64,000 nucleotides of DNA, taken from positions 6,464,525 through 6,528,524 of the forward strand of contig NZ_CP012159.1 of assembly GCF_001189295.1 (NCBI RefSeq), read 5' to 3'. The notes under the pieces were generated by a model. That model was not told the origin of the DNA. It was given only the letters and a program-made list of their open reading frames with translations, and ran no database searches. Origin of the DNA: Chondromyces crocatus (GTDB lineage Bacteria; Myxococcota_A; Polyangia; Polyangiales; Polyangiaceae). Within the stretch, counting starts at the first letter, position 1; each line of letters starts with the position of its first letter. The translations under genes were made by a program, and so were the position numbers. Positions 36,154 through 44,682 of the stretch are shown here, in pieces.

Positions 36154-36333
36154 TGGGTGTTGCTCGTCATCGCCACCCACTCACCCATCGTGATGGCGTA
36201 TCCAGACGCCGACATTTACCTGTTCCCGCCGGAAGGAATCGAAAAAGTGCGCTACGAGGAGACGCAGCATCACCAGCTCACGCGGGATTTTCTGCTTCAC
36301 CGGGAGCGGTATCTCGAGCAGCTCTGCAAGTAG
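36154..36333 (+). pseudogene. C-terminal fragment of an AAA-type ATPase
   Basis: The last 59 codons of a plus-strand frame read IATHSPIVMAYPDADIYLF, then EGIEKVRYEETQHHQLTRD and FLLHRERYLEQL. This pattern is the end of the predicted OLD-like/AAA ATPase family, where the ATHSP block is the H-loop. The Walker motifs are missing because the 5' part is not present; the sequence before 36154 is unrelated. Such ATPases are common in phage and defence islands. A short YD-like piece (TYAYGPHGFLVSTT) follows at about 36364. Confidence 0.6.
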
Positions 36334-36637
36334 CAGGCTGGTCGAGCTGGGATGCGCACGCTCACGTACGCCTACGGTCCGCACGGGTTTCTGGTCAGCA
36401 CGACCCAGCCATCCATCCTCCCCAGAGCATGCGCGGTAGCCATCGACACCGATGCGCTACCTGATCGCGCACGACCTGCGGCTACGCTGCGTCACCGAGC
36501 AGTTTGCGCATCTGCTCGCCATCGCTGTCGGCTGAATCGATGTTTCTTGGCCCGATGAACCCCAGACTGACCCACATCGTGCTGCATGCGGTGTTCGGTC
36601 GCGACCGGTGCTACCTGTTCCAGCGGAGGTAAACACC

Positions 36638-36898
36638 ATGAGTGAGGCGGCGAGCCCCATCGCGGAGACATTGGCTGCGGTCGTGAAGGAGTTCCTTGCC
36701 AAAGGGTCCAGGTTTGCTCAGACGAAACCAGTGATCCTGGAAACCCTGCGACGCCTGGGCCCCCACCGCCGAGATGAGCTCAAGACGGAGCAAGCCGTCC
36801 TCCGCGCCTATTACGCCATGTTCAAGAACGGTACGCTGCACTGGGGGTACGACGCCAACAACCCGGGGCCGCCGTTCTTCCACGTGGCGGACGAGTGA
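36638..36898 (+). CDS. Small hypothetical protein (86 aa)
   Basis: The start is well supported: GGAGGT lies seven bases before ATG. The protein is soluble, helical and basic in the first two thirds (ETLAAVVKEFLAKGSRFAQT; ETLRRLGPHRRDELKTE), with an aromatic C-terminus (GTLHWGYDANNPGPPFFHVA). No family is recognised. It sits just right of the RHS/ATPase remnants and may be part of the same mobile accessory region. Confidence 0.65.
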   Translation: MSEAASPIAETLAAVVKEFLAKGSRFAQTKPVILETLRRLGPHRRDELKTEQAVLRAYYAMFKNGTLHWGYDANNPGPPFFHVADE

Positions 36899-37293
36899 CC
36901 GAGAGCCCCGCGCCTGGCGACGCCGTTCGAGAGCATCGCCAAGCTCGCTACTCTTCGACCGCAGCCACGCTGCTGAGCGTTCACGAAACCCTGCAAAACG
37001 AAGCCTCGCAGCCTCTGGCGCCGTGACATGCGGTGTCCTCGGCCGCGACCCGCACCGAGCAGGGCGAGCCGGTTCGACGCTCCTGGCAGAGCGAGCCTGA
37101 TGCGCCCCTCGGAGGAGGCAAGTGCGCTGTGGCGAACGTGGTGCCGCTGGCGAAACGTGTCGACGTCGTCGCTCAACTCGTCGAGGTCGTCCGGAGCCGA
37201 CGAGGCGTGGGGGCCAGGTCGGCCAGGGCGAGCGCCGTGCGCTGGATCGGGGGGCGCTTCGCCGGCTTCTTCCTCGCGGGCACGGGTCGCGCT
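36899..37293. other. Intergenic region before the S1-domain gene
   Basis: This region is mostly open in the S1-gene frame from 37033, but the extension has no ribosome site and no resemblance to the domain. No promoter or terminator was made out. Confidence 0.35.
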
Positions 37294-38001
37294 ATGAAGC
37301 GGCCCATGCCCCAGGATCCCAAGGAATCGTTCGCCTCCCTGTTCGAGCACGGCACTGGCGGGGTGCGGCCGTCGCGCCGCCACCAGGTCGGGGACCAGAT
37401 CGAGGTCACCATCGTCGCCATCACCCGCGAGGCCATCTTTGCCGACCTGGGCGGCAAGCAAGAGGGGGTGTTCGAGCGGCCGGCTCTCTCCACGCCGGAC
37501 GGGGCCGTGCAGGTGGAAATCGGGTCCCGGGTCTCGGCCCAGGTGGCCGGCTTCGACAAGGAGACGGGGCAGGCGCGGTTGAAGCCGCTGGTGGTCCGCG
37601 CAGCGCCCGACGGGTCGGCGCCGCAGAAGGCGGCGGGGCCGGTGCTGGTGGAGGGCTCGCACATCAAGGGGAAGGTGGTGAGCATCGAGCGGTTCGGCGT
37701 GTTCGTGCAGATCCAGGGGGCGCCGCCGCGCTCGGGGCGGGGGCTCGTGCCGACCGCCGAGACGGGGACGCCGCGCGGTGCCGACCTGCGGAAGGCCTTC
37801 ACGGTGGGGCAGGACGTGGAGGCGAAGATCCTGAGCGTCGACGAGGTGGGGCGGATCCGGCTCTCGTTCGCGGCCCTCAAGTCGGACGCGGAGCGCAAGG
37901 AGTTCGAGTCGTTCGCGAAGGGCACCAAGAAGGAGCAGAACGCGAACCCGAGGAGCCTCGGCACCCTCGGCGATCTGCTGTCCAAGCGCGGCAAGCGCTG
38001 A
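37294..38001 (+). CDS. S1 RNA-binding domain protein (235 aa)
   Basis: Two S1-type OB folds are visible. The first, about residues 30-105, has QVGDQIEVTIVAITREAIFA and DLGGKQEGVF. The second, about 125-205, has IKGKVVSIERFGVFVQIQGA, GRGLVPTAE and a closing VGRIRLSF. The C-terminus is basic and ends in DLLSKRGKR. S1 proteins bind single-stranded RNA in translation or decay; which process is not indicated. The ATG at 37294 is chosen because family members begin close to the motif ESFASLFE, although no strong ribosome site is seen. Confidence 0.82.
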   Translation: MKRPMPQDPKESFASLFEHGTGGVRPSRRHQVGDQIEVTIVAITREAIFADLGGKQEGVFERPALSTPDGAVQVEIGSRVSAQVAGFDKETGQARLKPLVVRAAPDGSAPQKAAGPVLVEGSHIKGKVVSIERFGVFVQIQGAPPRSGRGLVPTAETGTPRGADLRKAFTVGQDVEAKILSVDEVGRIRLSFAALKSDAERKEFESFAKGTKKEQNANPRSLGTLGDLLSKRGKR

Positions 38002-38040
38002 CGCTCCGGCCGGGCCCGCGCGGGGCCTGGCGACGCATCT

Positions 38041-38085
38041 CCCTGCCCGCCGTCTCCCTGCCCGCCGTCTCCCTGCCCGCCGTTT
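38041..38085. repeat. 15-bp tandem repeat, three copies
   Basis: CCCTGCCCGCCGTCT occurs three times in tandem between the S1 gene and the pentapeptide gene, with one change in the third copy (TTT for TCT). It is probably a slippage product. Confidence 0.8.
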
Positions 38086-38119
38086 CCCCATCGTATCCTG
38101 AGCTGGGAAGGTGGGACGG

Positions 38120-38464
38120 ATGAACCGATCCGAGTTACGCAAGCGCCGGGCGTCCGGTGAGCACGACCTCCGTGGTGTGGACCTGAGCGGCGCGGATCTG
38201 CGAGGGTTCGACCTGCGGGGCGCTGATCTTCGCGGTGCCGATCTGACGGAGGCCGATCTGCACAGCACCGATCTGCGCGGCGCCGTGCTGGCGCAGTCCT
38301 CGTTCGACGGCGCGAGGCTCACCGGAGCGCGCATGGATGCGAGCACCTGCGAGCGCAGCGGCTTCTCGCCGGACCAGGTGGAAGCGCTGCGGCGGCGAGG
38401 TGTCGAGTTCATCCCCCTGGAAACGCTGGCACGGCCGGAGCCGGATCGAGCGCTGGACTCGTGA
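38120..38464 (+). CDS. Short pentapeptide-repeat protein (114 aa)
   Basis: The protein begins MNRSELRKRRASGEHDLRG, followed by about twelve pentapeptide repeats (VDLSGADLRGFDLRGADL and so on) to about residue 75, then a short C-terminal helix (DQVEALRRRGVEFIPLETL). A GTG at 38111 would add three residues. The family forms a beta-helical rod. Unlike the larger pentapeptide genes of the vgrG run, this one stands alone; an intracellular binding role is possible but not shown. Confidence 0.8.
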   Translation: MNRSELRKRRASGEHDLRGVDLSGADLRGFDLRGADLRGADLTEADLHSTDLRGAVLAQSSFDGARLTGARMDASTCERSGFSPDQVEALRRRGVEFIPLETLARPEPDRALDS

Positions 38465-38542
38465 GCTTCGCAAGCGGCTCTGGAGAAACCTCGACGGCAC
38501 GCCGACCGAGCCCTCCTGTCGGTGGGGGCTGCGGTCGACGCG

Positions 38543-39940
38543 TCAGCGCTGGGCGAGGAGGGACGCGACGGCGATGGCGGCGGGCACGGCGGTCGACAGG
38601 CCAGCGAGGAGCATCGCCACGGGGGACAGGCGGACGCTGAGCCAGGCGCGGGCGGCGCGCCGGAAGGCCGGTGGGTCGGCCGGGACGAGGAGGCCGACGC
38701 GGCGGAGGGCGCCGCGCTCTTCGTGGCGGACGGCGCTGTCGGGGTACGGTGGGGTCTCCGTCGAGGCGCTGCCCCGGGGGGCAGGTAGCTCGTACCAGGA
38801 CCGGGCGGTGAAGGGCTCGTCGTCGGCGACGCCGGGAGCGACGGGGACCAGGGCGCCGCGCGGGAGCAAGGCGTCGCCGAGGTCGGCGTCGTCGCGCACG
38901 GCGCAGAGGTGGATGCCGTGGTCGAGGGCGACGTCGGCAGGGCCGCCAGGGAGCAGGGGGTCGAGGGTCAGGGGGGTGTCGAGCTCGCGCCGCAGGGCGC
39001 GGCGGCGGCGCAGGTGCCGCGCGAACCAGACCGGGGCGAGGAGGTAGGCGAGGCCGCCGAGCGGGAGGGCGAGGACGCCGAGAAAGAGGACCGGGAGGAG
39101 GGCGTGGAGGCGGGTCGGGGCCGTGAAGGCCGCGGCGGCGCGCTGGATCTGGAAGGGGGGGCTCGCGGGCGGGTAGAGCTGGACGACGCGGACGGCGGCG
39201 AAGTGCTCGTGACTGATGCGCCGGAGCTGGACGAGGGGGGTGTTGGCGTGGGGGTTCTGCGCGGCGCTGGCCGTGGGGTCGCCGATGAACTCCAGCGTGG
39301 CGAGGTCGGGCGTGCGGGGCGGGAGCAGGTAGCGGGCGGTGCCGTCGTCGAAGGCGATGGCGCCGAGGGGGGACCTGGACCAGCGGAGGTCGCGCAGCTC
39401 GGAGGCGGGGGTGGGCTCGGGCCACGAGGGGGGCCAGGCGCGGCAGGTGGGGCGGGCGCTGGCGTCGTCGACGACGGTGCAGAGGCGCGGCTGGCCGTCC
39501 TCGGGTGGGAGATCGGGGGCCGCGATGAGGCCGTCGAGGGCGCGGCCCGAAAGGAGGCCGAGGAGGATCCAGCGGCCTCGGCCGTCGAGGGCCGGCAAGG
39601 CGATGTCGGGCTGGCCGTCGACGGTCACGCGGATGGCAGGGCCCTGGAGGGTGCGCCAGCTCGCGGGCGCTTCGAACGAGGAGGGGGGCGGCGAGAGGGG
39701 GCTGTCGGCGTCGATGCGCCAGCGGACGTGCGGGATGGAGAGGGCGTCGCCGAGGAGGAGGCCGGCGAGCGAGACGGCAGCACCCGCCGTGAGCTGGACG
39801 AGCACGCGCAGGGTGCTCGGCGCGCGGCCTTCGCGGCGGGGAAAGAGGAGGATCGCCGTCACCAGGGTCCACAGGACCGCGACCAGGAACCACGCAACGA
39901 AATGGCCGCGGACGAGCGCGTCGACGACCCAGGGCCGCAT
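38543..39940 (-). CDS. Membrane protein of unknown function (465 aa)
   Basis: Four hydrophobic segments can be read: two near the N-terminus (VAWFLVAVLWTLVTAILLF; LVQLTAGAAVSLAGLLLG), one in the middle (ALLPVLFLGVLALPLGGLAY), and one at the C-terminus (PVAMLLAGLSTAVPAAIAVA). The loop between segments 2 and 3 (about 220 residues) has strand-rich patches with cysteines and probably faces the periplasm. No family is recognised. The start is the first ATG after a long Arg-rich shadow; no ribosome site supports it. It is convergent with the pentapeptide gene and divergent from the L,D-transpeptidase. Confidence 0.65.
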   Translation of the reverse strand: MRPWVVDALVRGHFVAWFLVAVLWTLVTAILLFPRREGRAPSTLRVLVQLTAGAAVSLAGLLLGDALSIPHVRWRIDADSPLSPPPSSFEAPASWRTLQGPAIRVTVDGQPDIALPALDGRGRWILLGLLSGRALDGLIAAPDLPPEDGQPRLCTVVDDASARPTCRAWPPSWPEPTPASELRDLRWSRSPLGAIAFDDGTARYLLPPRTPDLATLEFIGDPTASAAQNPHANTPLVQLRRISHEHFAAVRVVQLYPPASPPFQIQRAAAAFTAPTRLHALLPVLFLGVLALPLGGLAYLLAPVWFARHLRRRRALRRELDTPLTLDPLLPGGPADVALDHGIHLCAVRDDADLGDALLPRGALVPVAPGVADDEPFTARSWYELPAPRGSASTETPPYPDSAVRHEERGALRRVGLLVPADPPAFRRAARAWLSVRLSPVAMLLAGLSTAVPAAIAVASLLAQR

Positions 39941-40006
39941 GGGGACGCACGTTAGCCGCTCCTGCTTTCCTCCACGAGGGGCTCGTTGCCGGACGCGCGC
40001 GCCCGA

Positions 40007-40088
40007 GAGAATGCGCGGCGACGTCGCGGGGCCATGGAGAATGCGCGGCGATGTGGCGGGGCCCGGAAGAATGCGCTGCAACGTTGCG
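40007..40088. repeat. 30-bp tandem repeat, about 2.7 copies
   Basis: Units of 30 bases beginning GAGAATGCGCGGCG (40007-40036, 40037-40066) and a partial third (AAGAATGCGCTGC from 40067) lie 50 bp upstream of the L,D-transpeptidase start. They may carry a repeated protein site in its promoter region. Confidence 0.75.
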
Positions 40089-40138
40089 TTCGAGGGGCGG
40101 CTCGACTTACACCACGGCGGGCCCTCCTCCGTCCCGAC

Positions 40139-41728
40139 ATGCGCCTGCTCACCTGCGTCACCTCTGCTCTGCTCGTCACGGCCTGTGCGCCAGCCCAGGA
40201 CCCGCCAGGGCGGCTCGCACACGGCGACGCCCAGGCGGCGGCAGGGATCGGGCTTCTGGCACCGGGCGCGCCGGGCGCTGCCGAGGCGTCGTCCGCGGCG
40301 GTGATCGCGGCGGCGAACTCCGGGCGCGAGGGCGACAGGGACGCGACCTTGCCAGGTCAGGGCGCGAAGATCGCGAGCATCGCGATGCGCACGTGGATCT
40401 ACGTGGCGCCGGACGATCGGTCGACGAAGCTCGGCTACCTGCGCGCAGGCGCGGTGGTGGATCGGGCGGAGCTGTCCGCGGGGACGACGGGGTGCGCGGG
40501 GGGCTGGTACCGGATCGCGCCGCGCGGCTACGTGTGCGTGGGCAAGGGGGCGTCGCTCGCGCTGGATCACCAGGTGGTGGCGGCGGCAGGGCGCGGGCCG
40601 CTGCGGGGTGAGCCGGCGCCGTACCACTACGTGATCTCGAAATCGCCGGCGCCGCACCTCTACTTCCGGCTGCCGTCACGACAGGACCAGGAGCGGACGG
40701 AGGGGTCGTCGCTCGGGGTGCATCTCGCGCGCATGGGGGGTCCACGGGATCTGCCGCTCGATCCGGTGCCGGAGTTCCTGAGCGCGGGGCGTGATCTGCC
40801 GAAGCCGTACGGGGCCGAGGAGAAGCTGCACTACTCGGTGCACACGGGGCGCGCGAAGGAGAGCTCGGCCTACGGGCTGGCCACGGCGTTCGAGTGGACG
40901 GGGCGGCTGTTCGGGCTGACGACGGAGCTGGATCTGATCCCGCTCGATCGGACGAAGCCAGCGCGCTCGAGCCAGCTCCGGGGCCTGGTGGTGACGCCCG
41001 CGCAGTGGGCGGTGGTGGAGTCGCCGCCGCAGGTGTCGGTGGACGTGAAGTTCGAGCCGGAGCTGAAGGGCGCCGCGGCGATCGTGAAGTCGTACGGCGC
41101 GGCGCTGATGCGGCCCGACGATCGGGGGGAGTTCGAGAGCGCGGGGCTGGCCGGGCACCGCTCGGGGTGGCTGCTCACGGGGCGGACCCACGGGGGGCGC
41201 AGGGGGCTTCTGGAGACGGCCGAGGGGTCGTGGATCGGCGAAGGGAGCCTGGTGATCTCGCCGCGGCGCGACGATCCGCAGGGGTACTCGAAGAGCGGCC
41301 GGAAGTGGATCGACGTGTCGATCAAGCGGCAGATGGTCGTGGCCTACGAAGGGGACCGGACGGCGTTCGCGACGCTGGTGTCGACGGGGCGCGGGGGCAT
41401 GGGTGATCCGAAGACGACGCACGCGACCATGCGGGGCGTGTTCCGGATCCACACGAAGCACGTGTCGACGACGATGGACGGGGACGACGAGGCGACCGAG
41501 GCCTTCGATCTGCGCGACGTGCCGTACACGCAGTACTTCCACGAGGGCTACGCGCTGCACGGGGCCTACTGGCACGACGAGTTCGGCAAGGAGCGGAGCC
41601 ACGGCTGCGTGAACCTCGCGCCCGCCGACGCGGCGTGGCTGTTCGACTGGACGGAGCCCTCGGTGCCGCTGGAGTGGCACGGGGCGATCAACATCGACGG
41701 CGGGACGCTGGTCTGGGTCCACGGCTGA
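40139..41728 (+). CDS. L,D-transpeptidase (YkuD) lipoprotein with SH3-like domain (529 aa)
   Basis: A lipoprotein signal (LLVTAC, Cys16) is followed by a low-complexity spacer, an SH3-like part at about 80-135 (MRTWIYVAPDDRSTKLGYLR; GGWYRIAPRGYVCVGKG), a middle domain of unknown fold, and a YkuD domain at about 385-520 with IDVSIKRQMVVAYEGD, the HGAYWHDEFG segment and SHGCVNLAPADA (His488, Cys490). Cys490 is the acyl-forming nucleophile. The enzyme makes 3-3 cross-links or attaches proteins to peptidoglycan in the periplasm. Upstream ATGs in the same frame are rejected because the signal peptide begins here. Confidence 0.9.
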   Translation: MRLLTCVTSALLVTACAPAQDPPGRLAHGDAQAAAGIGLLAPGAPGAAEASSAAVIAAANSGREGDRDATLPGQGAKIASIAMRTWIYVAPDDRSTKLGYLRAGAVVDRAELSAGTTGCAGGWYRIAPRGYVCVGKGASLALDHQVVAAAGRGPLRGEPAPYHYVISKSPAPHLYFRLPSRQDQERTEGSSLGVHLARMGGPRDLPLDPVPEFLSAGRDLPKPYGAEEKLHYSVHTGRAKESSAYGLATAFEWTGRLFGLTTELDLIPLDRTKPARSSQLRGLVVTPAQWAVVESPPQVSVDVKFEPELKGAAAIVKSYGAALMRPDDRGEFESAGLAGHRSGWLLTGRTHGGRRGLLETAEGSWIGEGSLVISPRRDDPQGYSKSGRKWIDVSIKRQMVVAYEGDRTAFATLVSTGRGGMGDPKTTHATMRGVFRIHTKHVSTTMDGDDEATEAFDLRDVPYTQYFHEGYALHGAYWHDEFGKERSHGCVNLAPADAAWLFDWTEPSVPLEWHGAINIDGGTLVWVHG

Positions 41729-41815
41729 AGCGCTGACGGCGCGCGCTGGCGAGATGCCGCGCGCTGGGTGGGGGGCGCGAGCGGGCGGGCCGAGAGGCGT
41801 TCGGGTCGAGTCGCG

Positions 41816-42241
41816 TTACTGGCAGCTCGCGGGGAGCTGGGCGCCGAGCAGGAAGGAGCGCAAGGTGCCGAGGGCCTGGCGGCCTTGCGGGGAGTTCACC
41901 AGGCCGTCACACGCCGCGGCGGCGGAGAGGTAAGCGCCCTTCTGCTCGGGGGGCGCAGAGGCGGCATTCTGGCGCAGCGCCTGGCAACAGCGGCGCACGC
42001 CGGTGGGGTCGCCCGTGCCCACGATCGTCTTGCCCGCGTCGGCGCCTGCGTCCTCACCCGCGTCCACGCCGGCGTCTTCTTCGACCGCGAGTTCCATCGT
42101 GGTGGTCGTGGTGGTGGTCGTGGTGGTGGTCGCCACGGGCACCGGCAGCTCGTCCTCGTCCTTCTTGCAGCCGACGACGAGCGCGACGGCGAAGCAGCCC
42201 GTGAGCGCGAAAGGCACCATGAGACGTCGCGTGGAGTTCAT
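41816..42241 (-). CDS. Small lipoprotein with Thr run (141 aa)
   Basis: The lipobox LVVGC gives Cys25. After it comes a run of 11 threonines, encoded by an imperfect ACC repeat, then an Ala/Asp/Gly stretch (DAGVDAGEDAGADAG), a pattern of flexible surface spacers in myxobacteria. The C-terminal 65 residues (RRCCQALRQNAASAPPEQK onward) look like a small helical domain with four cysteines. Function unknown. A run of repeats makes the spacer length likely to vary between strains. Confidence 0.75.
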   Translation of the reverse strand: MNSTRRLMVPFALTGCFAVALVVGCKKDEDELPVPVATTTTTTTTTTTMELAVEEDAGVDAGEDAGADAGKTIVGTGDPTGVRRCCQALRQNAASAPPEQKGAYLSAAAACDGLVNSPQGRQALGTLRSFLLGAQLPASCQ

Positions 42242-42269
42242 CTGGCCTCTGGATCCCCGATGGATACTG

Positions 42270-42284
42270 GAAGTTAGGAACTTC
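42270..42284. repeat. 15-bp perfect inverted repeat
   Basis: GAAGTTAGGAACTTC has 6-bp arms and a 3-base centre. It lies in the 319-bp divergent gap 42242-42560 that otherwise shows no gene, 29 bp from the start of the Thr-run lipoprotein, which fits a repressor or activator site. The remainder of the gap holds nothing that could be recognised. Confidence 0.45.
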
Positions 42285-42560
42285 TTTGCGGTCGGGTGAG
42301 GACGGGACGTCGCACGGCGCTCCCCTCCCCTCGCGATCGGCTGCTGGAAGCGTACGGAGCCACGGAAGTCACCGCAAGCTGGGGCTGGCCTCCCGGCCCG
42401 GGGAATCAGGAGAATTTTTCATCGGACCGAGAAACATGAAGGCTCCCGATCGTGTCCAACGTTAGGCAGCGCATCGACCTCCCCCGAGCACCGTCTGGCC
42501 CGCGCGCCGCATGGCTGTCGATGCTGCGCGCGCACTGCATGGAAGGAGCAATCCGGGGTC

Positions 42561-43619
42561 ATGAGCAACGCGCAGAAGCTGTTTCCGAGCATCGGGTCCG
42601 TCACCTCGTCGGGAGCGCGACGGATGGAAGGCTCGACGGTGTACTCGCTCCAGGCGCTGATCCGGAAGAACGCTTCCATGGCGGCGATCGCCGGGGATTC
42701 GTACGCCGCCTTGCCTGCGTCGCGGGCGGAGGACGACTCCGGGATGATCGATTTCCGTGCGCTGCAAGCTCAGCAGCACGAGGTGGTGCAGCACCTCGAT
42801 GTGTTCCCGCTGGGCGTGCCTCCGGGACGACACGCGATGGCCGATGCGGCGAGCAAGGGGATGGCCACGGCCAGGAGCCCAGCGTTGCGTGGCGCGGTGG
42901 GGGCCTGGGTCACGGGCAGCATCATCGCGGGGCTCGGCATCGCGGTGGCGGTGGGGATGCGGAGCTCGGCGGAGGCGCACGGTCCAGCAGCAGCGACAGG
43001 GGTGGCCGCAGCAGCGCGGGCGGCTGCGTTGCCCGTGCAGACGGCGTCGTGGTCCGACGGCGCACGCGAAGCCCGGGGATCGAAGGCCGCCATGAAACGT
43101 TCGAGCAAGCGGTTCACGTCGTCCACGGGGCGGCGCGCGCCAGGCCCTGGGGTGAGTCAGGCACCGGGAGCTGCGGGGTCGATGGGCATGGCGGGAGGGG
43201 TCGCGGGCGGAATGGCGAACGCGGCCTCCGGGACGATGGGCGTGGAGATGGGCGTGGAGATGGGCAGGGCGATGGTCAGCGCCACGGGAACCACCTCGAG
43301 CGCGACGCGAGGCGAAACGGCCGGAACTCCCGGCGCCACGGCAGGGAGTGGGCCGGGGATGAAGGGAGTCCAGGCCGAGCCCGTGGCAGCGCTCTCGACG
43401 GCTCCGACCGGGCCTGTGGCGGCGCTTTCCAGGAGCCCGGCAGGGCAGCACGCAGGCGGGACCAGCGGCGTCGTGGGATCGAAGCCAGGAACCGGGGGGG
43501 AAAACGCGGGGAGCGCGTCGACACCGGAGAAAGCGGGGAATCAGGTGGTCGCGGAGAAGGTGGTGGATGCCTGCCAGGGAGATCTGATGTGCGCGATGCA
43601 GCGCGCGGTGAAGCGGTAG
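42561..43619 (+). CDS. Single-pass membrane protein of unknown function (352 aa)
   Basis: The N-terminal 110 residues are soluble (MSNAQKLFPSIGSVTSSGAR; DFRALQAQQHEVVQHLDVFP), a hydrophobic segment (about 114-132, AWVTGSIIAGLGIAVAVGM) follows, and the rest is Ala/Gly/Ser/Thr-rich with short MG repeats (MGVEMGVEMG), ending in a small Cys-containing helix (VVDACQGDLMCAMQRAVKR). The arrangement, soluble head inside and flexible arm outside ending in a C-terminal patch, recalls energy-transducing or motility scaffold proteins, but no family match is claimed. GGAG lies upstream of the start. Confidence 0.6.
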   Translation: MSNAQKLFPSIGSVTSSGARRMEGSTVYSLQALIRKNASMAAIAGDSYAALPASRAEDDSGMIDFRALQAQQHEVVQHLDVFPLGVPPGRHAMADAASKGMATARSPALRGAVGAWVTGSIIAGLGIAVAVGMRSSAEAHGPAAATGVAAAARAAALPVQTASWSDGAREARGSKAAMKRSSKRFTSSTGRRAPGPGVSQAPGAAGSMGMAGGVAGGMANAASGTMGVEMGVEMGRAMVSATGTTSSATRGETAGTPGATAGSGPGMKGVQAEPVAALSTAPTGPVAALSRSPAGQHAGGTSGVVGSKPGTGGENAGSASTPEKAGNQVVAEKVVDACQGDLMCAMQRAVKR

Positions 43620-43819
43620 GCAAACGCGGACGTCGAGGTGGCCCGCTCCGTCGAGGCAGGTGTGCACGCTCGTGCCTTGGCGCTCATCGAGCGCGTGCGG
43701 CGCGAGGATGACCTGTGCGCAATCGTGTCAGCCGTCGAACTGGACCTCACGCTGGGTCGCAGCGCAACGTCGCGGACCTTCCACGCGCTTCAGCTCGGCC
43801 GAGGTGGGGTCGAGGTGGC

Positions 43820-44254
43820 TCAGCTGAGCGCGGGCTGGCTCATGTGCTCGGCGACGGCTTCGATGAGGCGGTTGAGATCGAAGGGCTTGGCGATCGCGGC
43901 GCTGGCACCGATCTCGCGGGCCCAGCGGCCGGCATCGACGGCGGCGGTGATCACCAGGATGGGGGCGTGCGGGCCGGGGCGCGCGGCGTACGCGCGCGCG
44001 AAGGCCCAGCCATCCATCACCGGCATGCGCATGTCGAGCAGGATGAGGCCGGGGACCTCCTGGTCGAGGAGGTGGAGGGCCGCGGCCCCGTCGGAGGCGC
44101 AGAGGACGCCGTAGCCCTCTTCGCTGAGCGCGATGCGGAGCATCTCGCGGATCTCGATGTCGTCGTCGACGACCAGGATCGGCTGTCGCGCCTGATGCGC
44201 GCCGTCGGCTCCGGGCGTCGCGCTCGGCTGGTCATCCTGTCGCACTCCCTTCAC
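43820..44254 (-). CDS. Single-domain response regulator (144 aa)
   Basis: The GTG start at 44254 has AAGGGG upstream; the receiver domain itself starts near residue 24. All phosphorylation residues are present: Asp30-Asp31 in LVVDDD, phospho-acceptor Asp74 in LILLDMRMP, Thr103 in ILVITA, and Lys123 in IAKPFD. There is no output domain, so it acts through protein partners or as a phosphorelay intermediate. No histidine kinase is adjacent, which makes it an orphan. Confidence 0.92.
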   Translation of the reverse strand: MKGVRQDDQPSATPGADGAHQARQPILVVDDDIEIREMLRIALSEEGYGVLCASDGAAALHLLDQEVPGLILLDMRMPVMDGWAFARAYAARPGPHAPILVITAAVDAGRWAREIGASAAIAKPFDLNRLIEAVAEHMSQPALS

Positions 44255-44682
44255 GCCGGTCCCCTTTCCATGGTCCCCACGTCAGCGGGTTGGCCTCCCA
44301 ACGATACCTCCGTGGCGCGGAGGCGTTGAAGCGCTCTGCACTCCGTGCGTGCTTCATCGACGCGATCGTCGCGCACGGCGGCGCGCAGGCCCCTTCCATC
44401 GATGCCCCGGACGGCGAGGGTGATTCGCGCGATGTGGATTGGCTCGAGCCCGGTTCTCTGGCACCCTGGTATCTGCGGGACAATTGCGCTGGCACGCCGG
44501 CTCAGGGGTGGGGAGGCGGGATGGGGGCGGAGGTCCACGATCCGATCATGGTCGATTGTTCACCGTTCGGCAGCCACGAACGGTGTTCCCAGGGGTCGGC
44601 GTGGCGTGGGCGACGGGCGGGTCGATGGGCGCTCGGGTGTCCACCGTGCCGGCTGGCATCCCGCTCGCACCTTTCAGCCGAG
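44255..44682. other. Region without supported gene
   Basis: Frames in these 428 bases show mixed codon use. A minus-strand frame (44251-44538) overlaps the response-regulator start, but its third-position use is unlike its neighbours. Nothing else was recognised. Confidence 0.35.

Noticed and set aside
44251..44538. A 95-codon minus-strand frame overlapping the response-regulator start
   Set aside because: Codon third positions are mixed, unlike true genes here, and the product resembles nothing; the overlap is probably chance.
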